Assembly: GCF_003313395.1 (NCBI RefSeq)
Contig: NZ_QNFZ01000257.1
Span: forward strand, 1-64,000
From: Nonomuraea lactucae
Lineage (GTDB): Bacteria > Actinomycetota > Actinomycetes > Streptosporangiales > Streptosporangiaceae
Reading direction: 5' to 3'
DNA: 64,000 bases
Shown: one piece after another, positions 35,541-44,207 of the stretch
Layout: every line of letters starts with the position of its first letter
Position numbering within the stretch: the first letter of the stretch is position 1
Notes under the pieces: generated by a model
Database searches by the model: none
Told to the model about the DNA's origin: nothing
Seen by the model: the letters and a program-made list of their open reading frames with translations, nothing else
Translations under genes and position numbers: made by a program

Positions 35541-36275
35541 GTGCCGAAATCCGGCTCAGGGCATGTCGCGACCTCGTCGTCGCGGGACCAGGAGCGCTTG
35601 GTCGCCGGCCTGGTCAACGCGCTGCAGGATCGGATCAGCGAGGGCGACATCAAGATCGGGTCATGGATCCGTCAGGAGCGGATAGCCCAGGAGTACGGCG
35701 TGAGCCGCACCCCGGTGCGCGAAGCCCTGCGCCAGCTGGAGGCGCTCGGCGTGGTGGAGATGGTCGCCAACCGGGGCGCCCGGGTGACGTTGCCCTCCGT
35801 ACGGGCCATCACCGAGGCGTTCGAAGTGCGCGGGGTGCTCGAAGGGCACGCGGCCTGTCTGGCGGCCCGCAACATCACCCAGGCGCAGCTCGACGTGCTG
35901 CACGAGATGAACGGGATCTTCCGGGAGGCGGTGCGGTACGCGCGGGCCGGGGACGAGGAGTCGCTGGCGAAGGCGCGCACCCTGTGGTACCGGGCGAACG
36001 ACACCTTCCACGCCACCATCGTCGCCGCATGCGGCAACCGGCAGCTCCAGCTCACCCTGGAGACGCTGCACCATCGGATGCCGCGCAACCTCTCCTGGAC
36101 CGCGCTGAACGGTGATCCGCGGCTGCTCGGGGAGAACGCCGACGAGCATGCGCAGATCGCCACCGCCATCGACGGGCGGGACGGTGAGCTGGCGCGGCAG
36201 CACGTCATGCACCACAGCCGCCGCGCTCAGGAGCTCATCTTGCTCCGCTTCGAGGACGTCCCCCCCGAGCCGTAG
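35541..36275 (+). CDS. GntR-family regulator (FCD subgroup)
   Basis: 244 aa from GTG at 35541 with GGGAGG upstream. Winged helix: VNALQDRISEGDIKIGSWIR, IAQEYGVSRTPVREALRQLE, VANRGARVTLP; then FCD domain with FEVRGVLEGHAACLAARN, YRANDTFHATIVAACGNRQL (metal-ligand pattern) and DEHAQIATAIDGRDGELARQ. Family regulators bind palindromic sites with a T-G-G-x-x-C-C-A core; the palindromes at 35412, 35467 and 38480 fit. It probably represses ggt and the cupin/permease genes until a small acid or amine is bound. Confidence 0.93.
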   Translation: MPKSGSGHVATSSSRDQERLVAGLVNALQDRISEGDIKIGSWIRQERIAQEYGVSRTPVREALRQLEALGVVEMVANRGARVTLPSVRAITEAFEVRGVLEGHAACLAARNITQAQLDVLHEMNGIFREAVRYARAGDEESLAKARTLWYRANDTFHATIVAACGNRQLQLTLETLHHRMPRNLSWTALNGDPRLLGENADEHAQIATAIDGRDGELARQHVMHHSRRAQELILLRFEDVPPEP

Positions 36276-36292
36276 GCACCTCACCTTCCGGC

Positions 36293-37720
36293 CTACCCGC
36301 CGGCGACGTCGTCCAGCGATACCTCACCCTTGCGGCGGGACACCAGCACCCCGTACAGGGCGGCGAGCACCGGTATGACTGGCATGAACGCCACCACGAT
36401 CGAGTCGCTGCCGGTCAATGCCTGATAGTTGACCACCACGATGCCCATCGTGACCAGCACCCCGATCCCGGCGATGCCCGGCGCCAGCACCGTCTCCCAC
36501 CACCTTTCGGTCACCTTGCCGCGGAAAGCGGCCGCGATCACGCTGGCGCAGCAGCCGAGCATCAGCGCGAGCATGGAGAGCGAGGTGATGCCGGACGCCG
36601 CCGGGAAGAGATGCATGATCGGGTCCAGGCCGCTCGCCGCGAACGGGACGAGCATCACCAGGGTGAACACCGTCTGCGCGTACGTGCTCAGGTACGGGGT
36701 GCCGTGACGGTGGTGCACCCGGGCCAGGAAGCCGGGCAGCAGGCCGGCGCGGCCCAGTGAGAACAGGTACCGGGTGGATATGTTGTGAAACGCCACGGCG
36801 GCGGCCAGGAAGCTGAAGGCCACCAGCGCGCTGAACAGCGGGCCGGACCAATCGCCGAGGTACAGGTCCGCGGTACGGAAGATCAGTGAGCCTGGATCCT
36901 CGGCGGCCACCGTCCGCACGTCGGCGAAGGCGGCAGCGAGGGACCAGGTGGAGAAGACGAAGGCGACCAGCAGCAGGCCCAGGCCCAGGTACGTCGCGAT
37001 CTTGATCGCCCTGCGCGGAGCGTGCGCCTCCTCACCATAGACCGCGGCCGCCTCGAATCCGCCGAAGCACAGCAGGCAGAACACCAGGGTCATCGCCACA
37101 TTGCCGCCGAACATCTCGCCGGGTGAGAGCACGGACAGCGACCAGCCGCCCGGCCGCTGGACGACGATCGCCAGGCCGAGCAGCAGGATGATCCCGAATT
37201 GGGCGACCGAGATGACGGTGGTCACCCGCTGTGCGAGCTCCACCCCGCGCAGCCCCAGGAAAAACGTGATCACCAGCGCGACCGCTCCGTACGCGTACCA
37301 GGGCAGATCCACGTCCAGGTAGGAGGTGACGGTGATGTCGAGGAAGTAGCCGGTCGCCACGATCATCCCACCCGCCGCCAGGTTGTAGGCGAGCGTGGCG
37401 ATGAACGCGGCCGCTGCCCCGCTGCTCCGCCCCAGGCCGAATCCGATGAAGGCGTAGTAGGCGCCGGCGTTGGTGACGTATCGGGTGAGCACGACGTACC
37501 CGACGGCGAACACGGCGAGCAGCGCGCCGGTCAACACCAGCAGCCCGACGCTTCCCGCGCCGACGCCGAGCCCCAGGCTCAGCGACATGTTGGAGGCCAT
37601 CGCGGTCAGCGGCGCGGTCGCCGCGATGACCATGAAGGCCATCCCGAACACCCCGATGGTGCCTTTGCGTAGCCCGCCCGTGCGGACCGGCTCGGCCACG
37701 GGTTGATCGTGCAGGGACAT
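36293..37720 (-). CDS. APC-superfamily amino acid permease
   Basis: 475 aa from ATG at 37720 with TGGAGG upstream. About twelve hydrophobic segments; the N-terminal TIGVFGMAFMVIAATAPLTAMASNM, GAYYAFIGFGLGRSSGAAAAFIATLAY and the later STYLF-like STRYLFSLGRAGLLPGFLARV are the APC/amino-acid-polyamine-organocation pattern. It probably imports an amino acid, amine or gamma-glutamyl compound for the gamma-glutamyltransferase and cupin. Co-directional with the cupin gene 256 bases upstream; the palindrome at 38480 lies before the cupin, so both may share that promoter. Confidence 0.9.
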   Translation of the reverse strand: MSLHDQPVAEPVRTGGLRKGTIGVFGMAFMVIAATAPLTAMASNMSLSLGLGVGAGSVGLLVLTGALLAVFAVGYVVLTRYVTNAGAYYAFIGFGLGRSSGAAAAFIATLAYNLAAGGMIVATGYFLDITVTSYLDVDLPWYAYGAVALVITFFLGLRGVELAQRVTTVISVAQFGIILLLGLAIVVQRPGGWSLSVLSPGEMFGGNVAMTLVFCLLCFGGFEAAAVYGEEAHAPRRAIKIATYLGLGLLLVAFVFSTWSLAAAFADVRTVAAEDPGSLIFRTADLYLGDWSGPLFSALVAFSFLAAAVAFHNISTRYLFSLGRAGLLPGFLARVHHRHGTPYLSTYAQTVFTLVMLVPFAASGLDPIMHLFPAASGITSLSMLALMLGCCASVIAAAFRGKVTERWWETVLAPGIAGIGVLVTMGIVVVNYQALTGSDSIVVAFMPVIPVLAALYGVLVSRRKGEVSLDDVAGG

Positions 37721-37976
37721 GCTTTCCTCCAGGGGGATAGGCCACGACAGCGGGCGCGGAACGAGAATCCGGGCGGCCGTGACGGCCGCCGCTTCACAAG
37801 GGGCGAGTACGAGGATTCGTGACACCACCGGTCCACCGGGCACCGGGCGACCGCCCCCTCGGCCTGGATTCACGAATTCACGTATGCATCGGCGGTGGGA
37901 GATGGAAGAGAAGAGAAATCAGACGAAAGGGCCGACAACCGTCCGGGCCATGAGGCGCAGGTGCGCCCCACCCGCT

Positions 37977-38405
37977 TCACCCGGTGACGCCCTCCTTCAC
38001 CTCACCTGTGAGGTCGTCCAGCATCCCGAACACGCCGCGTCCGTTGGACACCCACGGATGCGCCTCGGCACTGGGCGATTCCTCCAGCAGTTCGATGATG
38101 TAGTGCGTGACGGTGTTGTCCCCCACGTTTCTGATCCGGTGCGGGGGGAGTGGCGCGGCACGCCCCACGGTCCGGTAGAGCACGAAGCCGGGCTCGGCGT
38201 TCTGCACCAGCCCCCAGTCCGCAGCACCCAGCTCGTTGGCCTGCGCTCGCCCCGCATCCGGCCACAGCACCACATGGTCGTGATGGTGCCGGTGATAGTC
38301 GACCGCCTCCCCCGGCTTCAGGGTCATCGACCACACCCGAACCCGGTCGTTCGCGAACAACAACGCATCCCCTGGGGCTTCTGGGTACACCTTGCCCTCA
38401 GTCAT
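37977..38405 (-). CDS. Cupin-domain protein (copy A)
   Basis: 142 aa from ATG at 38405. Single cupin: FANDRVRVWSMTLKPGEAVD, YHRHHHDHVVLWP (three or four His, the metal box), GFVLYRTVGRAAPLPPHRIRNVGDNTVTHYIIELL. It is a relative of the cupin at 43309 (shared NDRVxVWxxxLxPGE pattern). Probably a small metal-dependent enzyme (dioxygenase or isomerase) of unknown substrate. Preceded by ATTGGATCCTAT about 75 bases upstream, so belongs to the GntR set with ggt. Confidence 0.85.
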   Translation of the reverse strand: MTEGKVYPEAPGDALLFANDRVRVWSMTLKPGEAVDYHRHHHDHVVLWPDAGRAQANELGAADWGLVQNAEPGFVLYRTVGRAAPLPPHRIRNVGDNTVTHYIIELLEESPSAEAHPWVSNGRGVFGMLDDLTGEVKEGVTG

Positions 38406-38479
38406 ACGAAGGCCACATCCTCTCGGCGGCCCCTCCCCCATCCACAGGAACGAGAAGGGTTGGATGCCTTTACGAGCAA

Positions 38480-38491
38480 ATTGGATCCTAT
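38480..38491. promoter_or_regulatory. GntR-type operator ATTGGATCCTAT (third copy)
   Basis: Differs by one base from the perfect palindrome at 35412. It lies upstream of the cupin gene on the minus strand and before the RidA gene on the plus strand. Confidence 0.6.
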
Positions 38492-38591
38492 TTTGGAGAG
38501 TGCCACCCGCCGCCTCGCAGAGTCAAGACGTCCGGGGTCGGGATCTGCGACGTCATTGACGTTCCGGTCCGACGATGGAACCCTTCTGACA

Positions 38592-38610
38592 GGACGGTAC
38601 CGTACCGTCC
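38592..38610. promoter_or_regulatory. TetR-type operator GGACGGTACCGTACCGTCC
   Basis: Nine-base arms perfectly inverted around one central base. It lies 21 bases before the RidA start. A variant (40451-40469) with the same GGACG ends and AC/GT inner bases lies by the TetR gene. Confidence 0.7.
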
Positions 38611-38630
38611 AATGATTGAGAAGGACGACG

Positions 38631-39059
38631 ATGAGCCATACCGAGCCGACGGAACCGGCGGACCACGTGTCGAAACACATCATCGAGGTGCCAGTCGTCT
38701 CGGACGCCGTACGCGGGACAGGCGCGCCGCTGTCGCCCGTCGTGCGGGCCAACGGGTTCGTCTTCGTGTCCGGGCTCCCGGGGATCGACGTGGAGTCCGG
38801 CCGCATCGTGACCGGCGGGATCGCCGAGCAGACCGAGGCGTCGCTCCGAACCCTCGCACGCTCCTTGCGGGCTGCCGGCTCATCCTTGGACAAGGTCGTC
38901 AAAGCGACGATCTGGGTCAGCAACGCAGCGCACTTCGACACCGTCAACGCGATCTACGCTCGCTTCTTCCCCACCGACTTCCCGGCCCGTACCTTCGTCG
39001 CCGTCGGGTCGTGGCCGATGCCGTTCGACATCGAGATCGAATGCATCGCCCTGGCCTGA
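38631..39059 (+). CDS. RidA family (YjgF/Rid) protein
   Basis: 142 aa from ATG at 38631, AAGGA upstream. VVRANGFVFVSGLPGIDVES, GIAEQTEASLRTLARSLRAA, KVVKATIWVSNAAHFDTVNA and DFPARTFVAVGSWPMPFDIE are the Rid signature; the conserved Arg of the RTFVAV box is present. Such proteins deaminate reactive enamines/imines or help aromatic-catabolic pathways. It overlaps the next gene by 19 bases. Under the TetR operator at 38592, so probably expressed with the flavin monooxygenase operon. Confidence 0.9.
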   Translation: MSHTEPTEPADHVSKHIIEVPVVSDAVRGTGAPLSPVVRANGFVFVSGLPGIDVESGRIVTGGIAEQTEASLRTLARSLRAAGSSLDKVVKATIWVSNAAHFDTVNAIYARFFPTDFPARTFVAVGSWPMPFDIEIECIALA

Positions 39060-39730
39060 AGGCGCGCATCCGGCGTCACGCCGTCCTGGTCGCCATGCTG
39101 GCGCTGACGTTCTCGACCGGCATCGTCGACGCCGTCGGCTTCCTCGTACTGGATCGGGTCTTCGCCGGCAACATGACCGGGAACGTCGTCGTGCTCGGGA
39201 TGGCGATCGCTCGAGCCGACGACCTGCCCGTGCTCGGACCGCTGCTCGCGCTGGCCGGCTTCTTCGCCGGCGCGGTATGGGGTGGCGCGGCGATGCGGGG
39301 CGTTCCGGCGCGGTGGACGGGCCGGACGACCGCGGCGCTGGTGGGCGTGGGCGCGGTGTTCGCGGTGTTGGCCATCGTGCTCGAGACCGCGCCGGCGGGT
39401 CAGACGACCATGGTCTCGAGCAGTACGGTCCTGGCCACGGCCATGGGGGTGCAGGCGGCCGCGGCGCGGCACCTCGCCGTCCGCGACGTCACGACCGTGG
39501 TGGTGACCTCCACGCTGGTCGGCCTTGCGGCGGAGCTGCGGTTCCTCGGGCGTACCAAGGGCGTCGCCCGGCGTGTCCTGGCGGTCGGCCTGCTGATCGC
39601 GGGCGGCGTGGCCGGGGCGCTGAGCCTACGGTGGAGTCCGTCGCTCGGCCTTGCCTGCGCCGGCGTCATCGTCCTCGTGGTCGCCGTGCTCGGCGCGATC
39701 ACCGCGCCTCGCGCGGACGGTCGCGCCTGA
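39041..39730 (+). CDS. DUF1275 (YoaK-type) membrane protein
   Basis: 229 aa from ATG at 39041, inside the last codons of RidA. Six or seven hydrophobic segments; the DUF1275 opening (AVLVAMLALTFSTGIVDAVGFLVLDRVFAGNMTGNVVVLGMA) is unmistakable. Function unknown; members are proposed transporters. Translationally coupled to RidA. Much longer upstream reading is possible in this frame but has no homology. Confidence 0.85.
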   Translation: MHRPGLKARIRRHAVLVAMLALTFSTGIVDAVGFLVLDRVFAGNMTGNVVVLGMAIARADDLPVLGPLLALAGFFAGAVWGGAAMRGVPARWTGRTTAALVGVGAVFAVLAIVLETAPAGQTTMVSSSTVLATAMGVQAAAARHLAVRDVTTVVVTSTLVGLAAELRFLGRTKGVARRVLAVGLLIAGGVAGALSLRWSPSLGLACAGVIVLVVAVLGAITAPRADGRA

Positions 39731-39739
39731 CGACCATCC

Positions 39740-40351
39740 TCAGCTGATGGCGTCGACCGCCGCGACGATCGCCGCCGCCACCCGGTCCAGATATTCCGGC
39801 GTGGCCTTCTCGCGTCGAGCGGCGACCTTCCAGAAGACCATCGCGCCCATGAGGTCCAGGATGAGCTCGCGGTCGGCCGATGCGGACAGCTCCCCCCGCC
39901 GCTCGGCGCGGTCGAAGATCACCATGGCGCGCGTCCGGCGGGGCCGGCCGATATGCGTGGTCAGCGCGTCGGCCATCGCCGGGCTGCGCAGGCCCTGCGC
40001 CAGCATGTCCGTGTAGATGCGGCTGATCCGCTCGTCACTGAGCCATTCGACCATCTCGTCGAGCGCCGCGCGCACGTCGCCCCGGAGCGAGCCGGTGTCC
40101 TCCAGGAAGTGGTCGGCCAGGACGATCAGCTCGCCCAAGGCCTCGACCACCATGCGTTCCTTTGACGGCCAGCGACGGTAGATGGCGCTCTTGCCCACGC
40201 TGGCGCGCCGCGCGACGGCGTCCATGGACATTCCGGCGAAGCCCTTCGCCGCGAGTTCGTCCAATGCGGCAGCGGTGATCGCTTCAGTGACCTCAGGACT
40301 GAAAACGGCGGCGCCCGTGGCGCGCCGCTTGGGCCTCGCGTCGCCTGCCAT
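39740..40351 (-). CDS. TetR-family transcriptional regulator
   Basis: 203 aa from ATG at 40351. N-terminal HTH: AITAAALDELAAKGFAGMSM, VARRASVGKSAIYRRWPSKE, then a divergent ligand domain with a TetR_C-like end. Divergent from the flavin monooxygenase operon; the palindrome at 40451 lies between them and a near copy before the RidA gene. Probable repressor of both + operons and of itself. Confidence 0.92.
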   Translation of the reverse strand: MAGDARPKRRATGAAVFSPEVTEAITAAALDELAAKGFAGMSMDAVARRASVGKSAIYRRWPSKERMVVEALGELIVLADHFLEDTGSLRGDVRAALDEMVEWLSDERISRIYTDMLAQGLRSPAMADALTTHIGRPRRTRAMVIFDRAERRGELSASADRELILDLMGAMVFWKVAARREKATPEYLDRVAAAIVAAVDAIS

Positions 40352-40450
40352 GGCCCCAAAGCTACCAGCATCGGATCACTCCCAGTGCGTACGGCGTCGG
40401 CCTGCGGCACTCCAACCGAGGGAATGCGCCGGGCGTCTTGCGCCACTGTA

Positions 40451-40469
40451 GGACGGAACGGTATCGTCC
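40451..40469. promoter_or_regulatory. TetR-type operator GGACGGAACGGTATCGTCC
   Basis: Imperfect inverted repeat, arms GGACGGAAC and GTATCGTCC (seven of nine pairs), same length and ends as the site at 38592. It lies between the divergent TetR gene and the flavin monooxygenase operon. Confidence 0.65.
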
Positions 40470-40554
40470 TGTCTGTGAACGGACGACCGCGCGGCGCGGC
40501 CGGGAGCCCATCCCGCCACCCATCATCGGCAGCATCGGAGAAGGACACGATCGC

Positions 40555-41826
40555 ATGACGACGACCAAGCAGGTGAGCGACCTGAGCGACCAGGTGAGCG
40601 ACCAGGTGAGCACGGTGCCGGCCTGGACCGCCTTGCCGGAGAGCTTCGACGAGGTGGTCTCTCGGGCGAAGGCGCTGCGGCCGACGTTGTCCGACCTCGG
40701 ATTCGATGTGGACCGCCACGGCACCGACCCAACCGAGGGCATGCGGCTGCTCGGCGAGGCGGGGCTGCAGCGTGCCAACGTGCCCGTCGAGTTGGGCGGG
40801 CTGTGGTCCGGTGGGCCGTTCGGCGACTGGGACCGGGTCATCGAGACCGCGCTGGAGGTGACGGCCGCGGACGGGTCCATGGGGCAGTGCTGGGCGACAA
40901 CGGCCATCCAGGCCCGGGAGCTCATGACCGCGCCGCTGCCCACCGAGACGAAGCAGGCTCTCGCACACGAGCTCATGCACGACGCTCGCCGCCTCGTCGC
41001 CTCCAACGCCGAGACAGGCGGCACCGGTCCGGTCACCGGCCGGCGCGTCACCGACGGCATCATCGTGACCGGGGTCAAGACCTTCAACACCAACAGCGGT
41101 GGCGGCGGCCGCGATCTCGCCAATGTGGGCGTCCGGATGCCCGACGCGGACGGCCGGCCGGCACGGCACCACGCCCTGGTCCGGCTCGACGCCCCGGGGG
41201 TGGTGCCGCACGGCAACTGGGACAACATGGGCCAGCGCGGCACCGTCAGCCAGACCATCGCCTACCACGAGGTATTCGTCCCGGACGGATGGCACTACCC
41301 GGCCGCTCGCAGCGACCGGCATTTCCTCCAAGCCGCCCTGTCCGGTCACGCGATGCTGCTTCAGGGCATCGGCGAGGGCGCGTTCCACGCGATGATCGAC
41401 TACATCCGCCGGGTCAACCGCCCGAGCATGCCGATGTTCTCCTCCGCCGCCGACGACGTCCTGATGCACCGGCAGATCGGGGAGATCTCCGCGGCTCTGT
41501 CGGCCGGTCGCGCCTACCTGCTCCAGGCGTGCCACCGGCTCGCGCAGGCCGACGAGTCCACGGATTCCCGCGCGCTGGTGGTGGAGATGTTCAAGGTCAA
41601 GGTCGCCTGCACGGCGGCGGCGTTGGACGCCTCAGCCCGGCTGCACGACCTGACGGGCGCGCGCAGCACCTCCAACGGCTACCGGCTCGACAGGTTCTGG
41701 CGCAACGCACGCACCTTTGCCAGCCACGACAGCGTCGACGCCAAGAACGCTTTCGTAGGGGCCTACGAATTGACCGGCGAGCTCCCCGACGGGTCCCGGT
41801 ACCTGCCCGGGCTGGGGAAACTGTGA
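40555..41826 (+). CDS. Acyl-CoA-dehydrogenase-like flavin-dependent monooxygenase
   Basis: 423 aa from ATG at 40555 with GGAGAAGGA upstream. Acyl-CoA-dehydrogenase fold variant of two-component monooxygenases (HpaB-C2/DszC type): SMGQCWATTAIQARELMTA, ASNAETGGTGPVTGRRV, GVKTFNTNSGGGGRDLANVG, VPHGNWDNMGQRGTVSQTIA and FVGAYELTGELPDGS. The catalytic Glu of true acyl-CoA dehydrogenases is not evident, and a flavin reductase is encoded two genes later. Probable monooxygenase using reduced FMN or FAD. Residues 6-19 have repeats of QVSD. First gene of a six-gene operon. Confidence 0.85.
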   Translation: MTTTKQVSDLSDQVSDQVSTVPAWTALPESFDEVVSRAKALRPTLSDLGFDVDRHGTDPTEGMRLLGEAGLQRANVPVELGGLWSGGPFGDWDRVIETALEVTAADGSMGQCWATTAIQARELMTAPLPTETKQALAHELMHDARRLVASNAETGGTGPVTGRRVTDGIIVTGVKTFNTNSGGGGRDLANVGVRMPDADGRPARHHALVRLDAPGVVPHGNWDNMGQRGTVSQTIAYHEVFVPDGWHYPAARSDRHFLQAALSGHAMLLQGIGEGAFHAMIDYIRRVNRPSMPMFSSAADDVLMHRQIGEISAALSAGRAYLLQACHRLAQADESTDSRALVVEMFKVKVACTAAALDASARLHDLTGARSTSNGYRLDRFWRNARTFASHDSVDAKNAFVGAYELTGELPDGSRYLPGLGKL

Positions 41827-42776
41827 CCGCCCCACGTCACGTGCCGCACCCCGCGGACATGGGCTTCCCCGCCCTTTCGCCGCACCACCTCGCGGCGCCT
41901 GACCTGTGGCGCGCCGAGCCGGTGCGGCGTCTGGGCGCAGCCGTGTCACTGATGGGACTGACCTACGCCAGGCCCGCCGGGTGGCGGCCGCTCCGCCTGG
42001 ACCTGCATCTGCCCCCCGAACGGACCGATCCGGTGCCCGTGGTCGTCTACGCTCACGGCGGCAGCTTCGTCGGCGGGGTCAAGGAGATGGGCCCGTGGGC
42101 GTCGCTGCCCGCGCGGGGCATCGCCGTCGCGAGCATCGAGTACCGGCTGGCCGGCGAGGCGTCCTACCCCGAACCGATCGAGGACGTCCTGGCCGCGATC
42201 CGCTGGGTCCGCGCCCGCGCGGGCGAGTTCGGGCTCGACGCCGACCGCATCGCCGGATGGGGCAGCTCGGCCGGTGGCTACCTCATGACCCGCGCCGCGC
42301 TCGCCGACGACGAGCCCGTCGGACGGCCCGTGGGCGAGCACCAGGACACCTCCGCGAGGCTGTCGGCCCTGGCCTTGCACTACCCCGTGATCGACTTCGG
42401 CCACCTGCTGGAGGACGCGTTGGACCCGACGCCCGCGTCCCAGGAGGCAGTCATCGACGTCGTGTCGGTCTTCCTGGGCCGGCCCATGGCCGAGGCCGCG
42501 GGCACCGTCGCCGCCGCGTCGTGCTCGCGTGCCGCGGAGCGGGCTCGCCACCTGCCGCCGCTGCACGTGAGCCACGGCGACGACGATCACCGCTGCGGCC
42601 TTGCGCAGAGCCGCCGGCTGCACGCCGCGTGGACCGCGCGGGACCGTCCCGCGACACTTCGGGTCATCCCCGGCGCCGATCACGCGGACCCGGTGTTCGC
42701 GACGGACGCCGTGGTGTCCGAGGCGGTCGCGTTCCTGAACCGGACGTGGCACGAGCCAGGACAGGGCTCGCCATGA
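41823..42776 (+). CDS. Alpha/beta hydrolase (HSL-type esterase)
   Basis: 317 aa from GTG at 41823 overlapping the previous stop (GTGA). HSL features: HGGSFVGG oxyanion loop, GWGSSAGGYLM with the nucleophile Ser in GxSxG, later HVSHGDDDHRCG and ADHADPVF for the Asp/His. It would hydrolyse an ester in the cytosol; the operon monooxygenase could make the substrate. The frame can be read further upstream but the overlap start is natural. Confidence 0.88.
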   Translation: MTAPRHVPHPADMGFPALSPHHLAAPDLWRAEPVRRLGAAVSLMGLTYARPAGWRPLRLDLHLPPERTDPVPVVVYAHGGSFVGGVKEMGPWASLPARGIAVASIEYRLAGEASYPEPIEDVLAAIRWVRARAGEFGLDADRIAGWGSSAGGYLMTRAALADDEPVGRPVGEHQDTSARLSALALHYPVIDFGHLLEDALDPTPASQEAVIDVVSVFLGRPMAEAAGTVAAASCSRAAERARHLPPLHVSHGDDDHRCGLAQSRRLHAAWTARDRPATLRVIPGADHADPVFATDAVVSEAVAFLNRTWHEPGQGSP

Positions 42777-43270
42777 CCGCCGTGATCCCTCCCATGGCCA
42801 CCGTGAACCCGGCGACGCTGCGCCTAGGGTTCGGCCAGATCCCGAGTGGCATCGCCGCGTTGTGCGCCCTGCTCGACGACGAACCGACCGGCATGGTCGC
42901 GAGCACCCTCACCGGGGTCTCACTCGACCCGGTGCTGGTGTCGGTGTGCGTCCAGCGGTCGTCGCGTACCTGGCCACGCCTGCGTGAGGCGCCCCGGCTC
43001 GGCATCAGCGTCCTCGCCGAGGACCAAGGCCATCTCTGCCTCCGGCTGGCCCGGCCCGAGGGTGACCGCTTCTCCGGTGTGCCGTGGCGCGGGCGCCACC
43101 ACGGCGCGATCCTCATCGACGGCGCCGCCCTGCACCTGGAGACCCACCTGGTGGCCGAGTACGAGGCCGGGGACCACGTCATCGCACTGCTCGGCGTGGA
43201 GGTCCTGCGCGGCCGGACGGACGTCGAGCCGGCCGTGTTCCACCGCAGCGCGATCCGCCGGTTGCGATGA
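42773..43270 (+). CDS. Flavin reductase (HpaC-type)
   Basis: 165 aa from ATG at 42773 (ATGA overlap). ATLRLGFGQIPSGIAALCAL, ASTLTGVSLDPVLVSVCVQRSS, GISVLAEDQGHLCLRLA and a C-terminal HHGAILIDGAALHLETHLVA match the flavin-reductase-like domain. It should supply reduced flavin to the monooxygenase encoded at 40555. Together they form the usual two-component set. Confidence 0.9.
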   Translation: MTAVIPPMATVNPATLRLGFGQIPSGIAALCALLDDEPTGMVASTLTGVSLDPVLVSVCVQRSSRTWPRLREAPRLGISVLAEDQGHLCLRLARPEGDRFSGVPWRGRHHGAILIDGAALHLETHLVAEYEAGDHVIALLGVEVLRGRTDVEPAVFHRSAIRRLR

Positions 43271-43308
43271 CCGGCGATCGATCCGTCCTCTCCCCATCAG
43301 GAGTACAC

Positions 43309-43728
43309 ATGACATCGCAGGCAGGCACTCCCGAGACCACCAAGAAGCCCGCCCCCGGCCAGACGATCGGCGCCCGGCCCGGCCCCGTGTTCGACCCGGC
43401 CGACTTCGCCGACGAACTGGCCACCGCCGCGCGGAACGAGGCCGTCGGCACAGAGATCTGGTTCGAGAACGACCGGGTCCAGGTGTGGGACCTGGCACTG
43501 GCCCCGGGCGAGCGCGTGGCCTTCCACTGTCACCAGCGAGACTACTTCTGGACCGTCACCGACCCGAGCCGGCTCATGCAGCGCTTCGACGACGGCACCA
43601 GCCGGATAGCGGACGTCGCCGTCGGCCACACCAACTTCATGGAGTACGGCGACGGCGAGAAGACCATCCACGATCTCCAGAACATCGGTGAGGACTTCTT
43701 CCGGTGCGTGACGGTGGTGCTCAAGTGA
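43309..43728 (+). CDS. Cupin-domain protein (copy B)
   Basis: 139 aa from ATG at 43309 behind CAGGAG. FENDRVQVWDLALAPGERVA, FHCHQRDYFWTVT and NTxFMEY-like HTNFMEYGDG; the His box is reduced (HCH), so metal binding may differ. Distant copy of the cupin at 37977. Its place after the flavin reductase in the operon suggests an accessory or ring-opening step. Confidence 0.85.
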   Translation: MTSQAGTPETTKKPAPGQTIGARPGPVFDPADFADELATAARNEAVGTEIWFENDRVQVWDLALAPGERVAFHCHQRDYFWTVTDPSRLMQRFDDGTSRIADVAVGHTNFMEYGDGEKTIHDLQNIGEDFFRCVTVVLK

Positions 43729-43757
43729 CAACGCGATCAACGACGAGAGGAATCGTG

Positions 43758-44207
43758 ATGACCGACAGCGACGACAGCAGGCGGCAGCGCACCCGGGACA
43801 CGTTCGCCACCCTGATCCGCTTGCTGCGTGAGCATGACATGCAGGGATTCGCCAGGATGTGGGCCCCCGACGGGATGATGGAGTTCCCGTTCGCGGTCGG
43901 CGAGCAGCCGCGGCGCATCGAGGGGCGGGCCGCGGTGGAGCAGTACTTGGCGCACTACACCGACATGGTCGACGTGCGGGACGTCACGGTGCACGCCGTC
44001 CACGACCTTCTCGACCCGGGCACCATCGTGGTGGAGTTCGACGCCGCCGGGATCGTGGTCAGCACGGGCCGGCCCTACCGGATGCCCTACATCGCCGTGA
44101 TCCGGGTCGGTGACGAGGGTGTCGAGAGTTACCGCGACTATTGGACTCTCGCCGTGGTCGCCGACGCGCTGCGACCCGCCGACGAGCAGCCGGGGACTCC
44201 GGCATGA
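43758..44207 (+). CDS. SnoaL-like (NTF2-fold) protein
   Basis: 149 aa from ATG at 43758 with GAGAGGAATCG upstream. FATLIRLLREHDMQGFARMWAPDGMMEFPFAVGEQPRRIEGRAAVEQYLAHYT is a SnoaL-type cone fold with Asp and His residues lining the pocket. It overlaps the next gene (ATGA). Probably an isomerase, cyclase or dehydratase-like accessory enzyme; not assigned. Confidence 0.85.
   Translation: MTDSDDSRRQRTRDTFATLIRLLREHDMQGFARMWAPDGMMEFPFAVGEQPRRIEGRAAVEQYLAHYTDMVDVRDVTVHAVHDLLDPGTIVVEFDAAGIVVSTGRPYRMPYIAVIRVGDEGVESYRDYWTLAVVADALRPADEQPGTPA

Noticed and set aside
36272..36296. 6-bp inverted repeat GTAGGC/GCCTAC between gntR and permease
   Set aside because: Too short and with a long loop; not a convincing terminator.
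38150..39040. N-terminal extension of the DUF1275 protein
   Set aside because: Arg/Pro-rich and overlapping cupin and RidA genes; the family homology starts at the ATG at 39041.
41906..42772. Upstream extension of the flavin reductase
   Set aside because: Reads an Arg-rich frame through the esterase gene; the ATGA-coupled start at 42773 matches the family.
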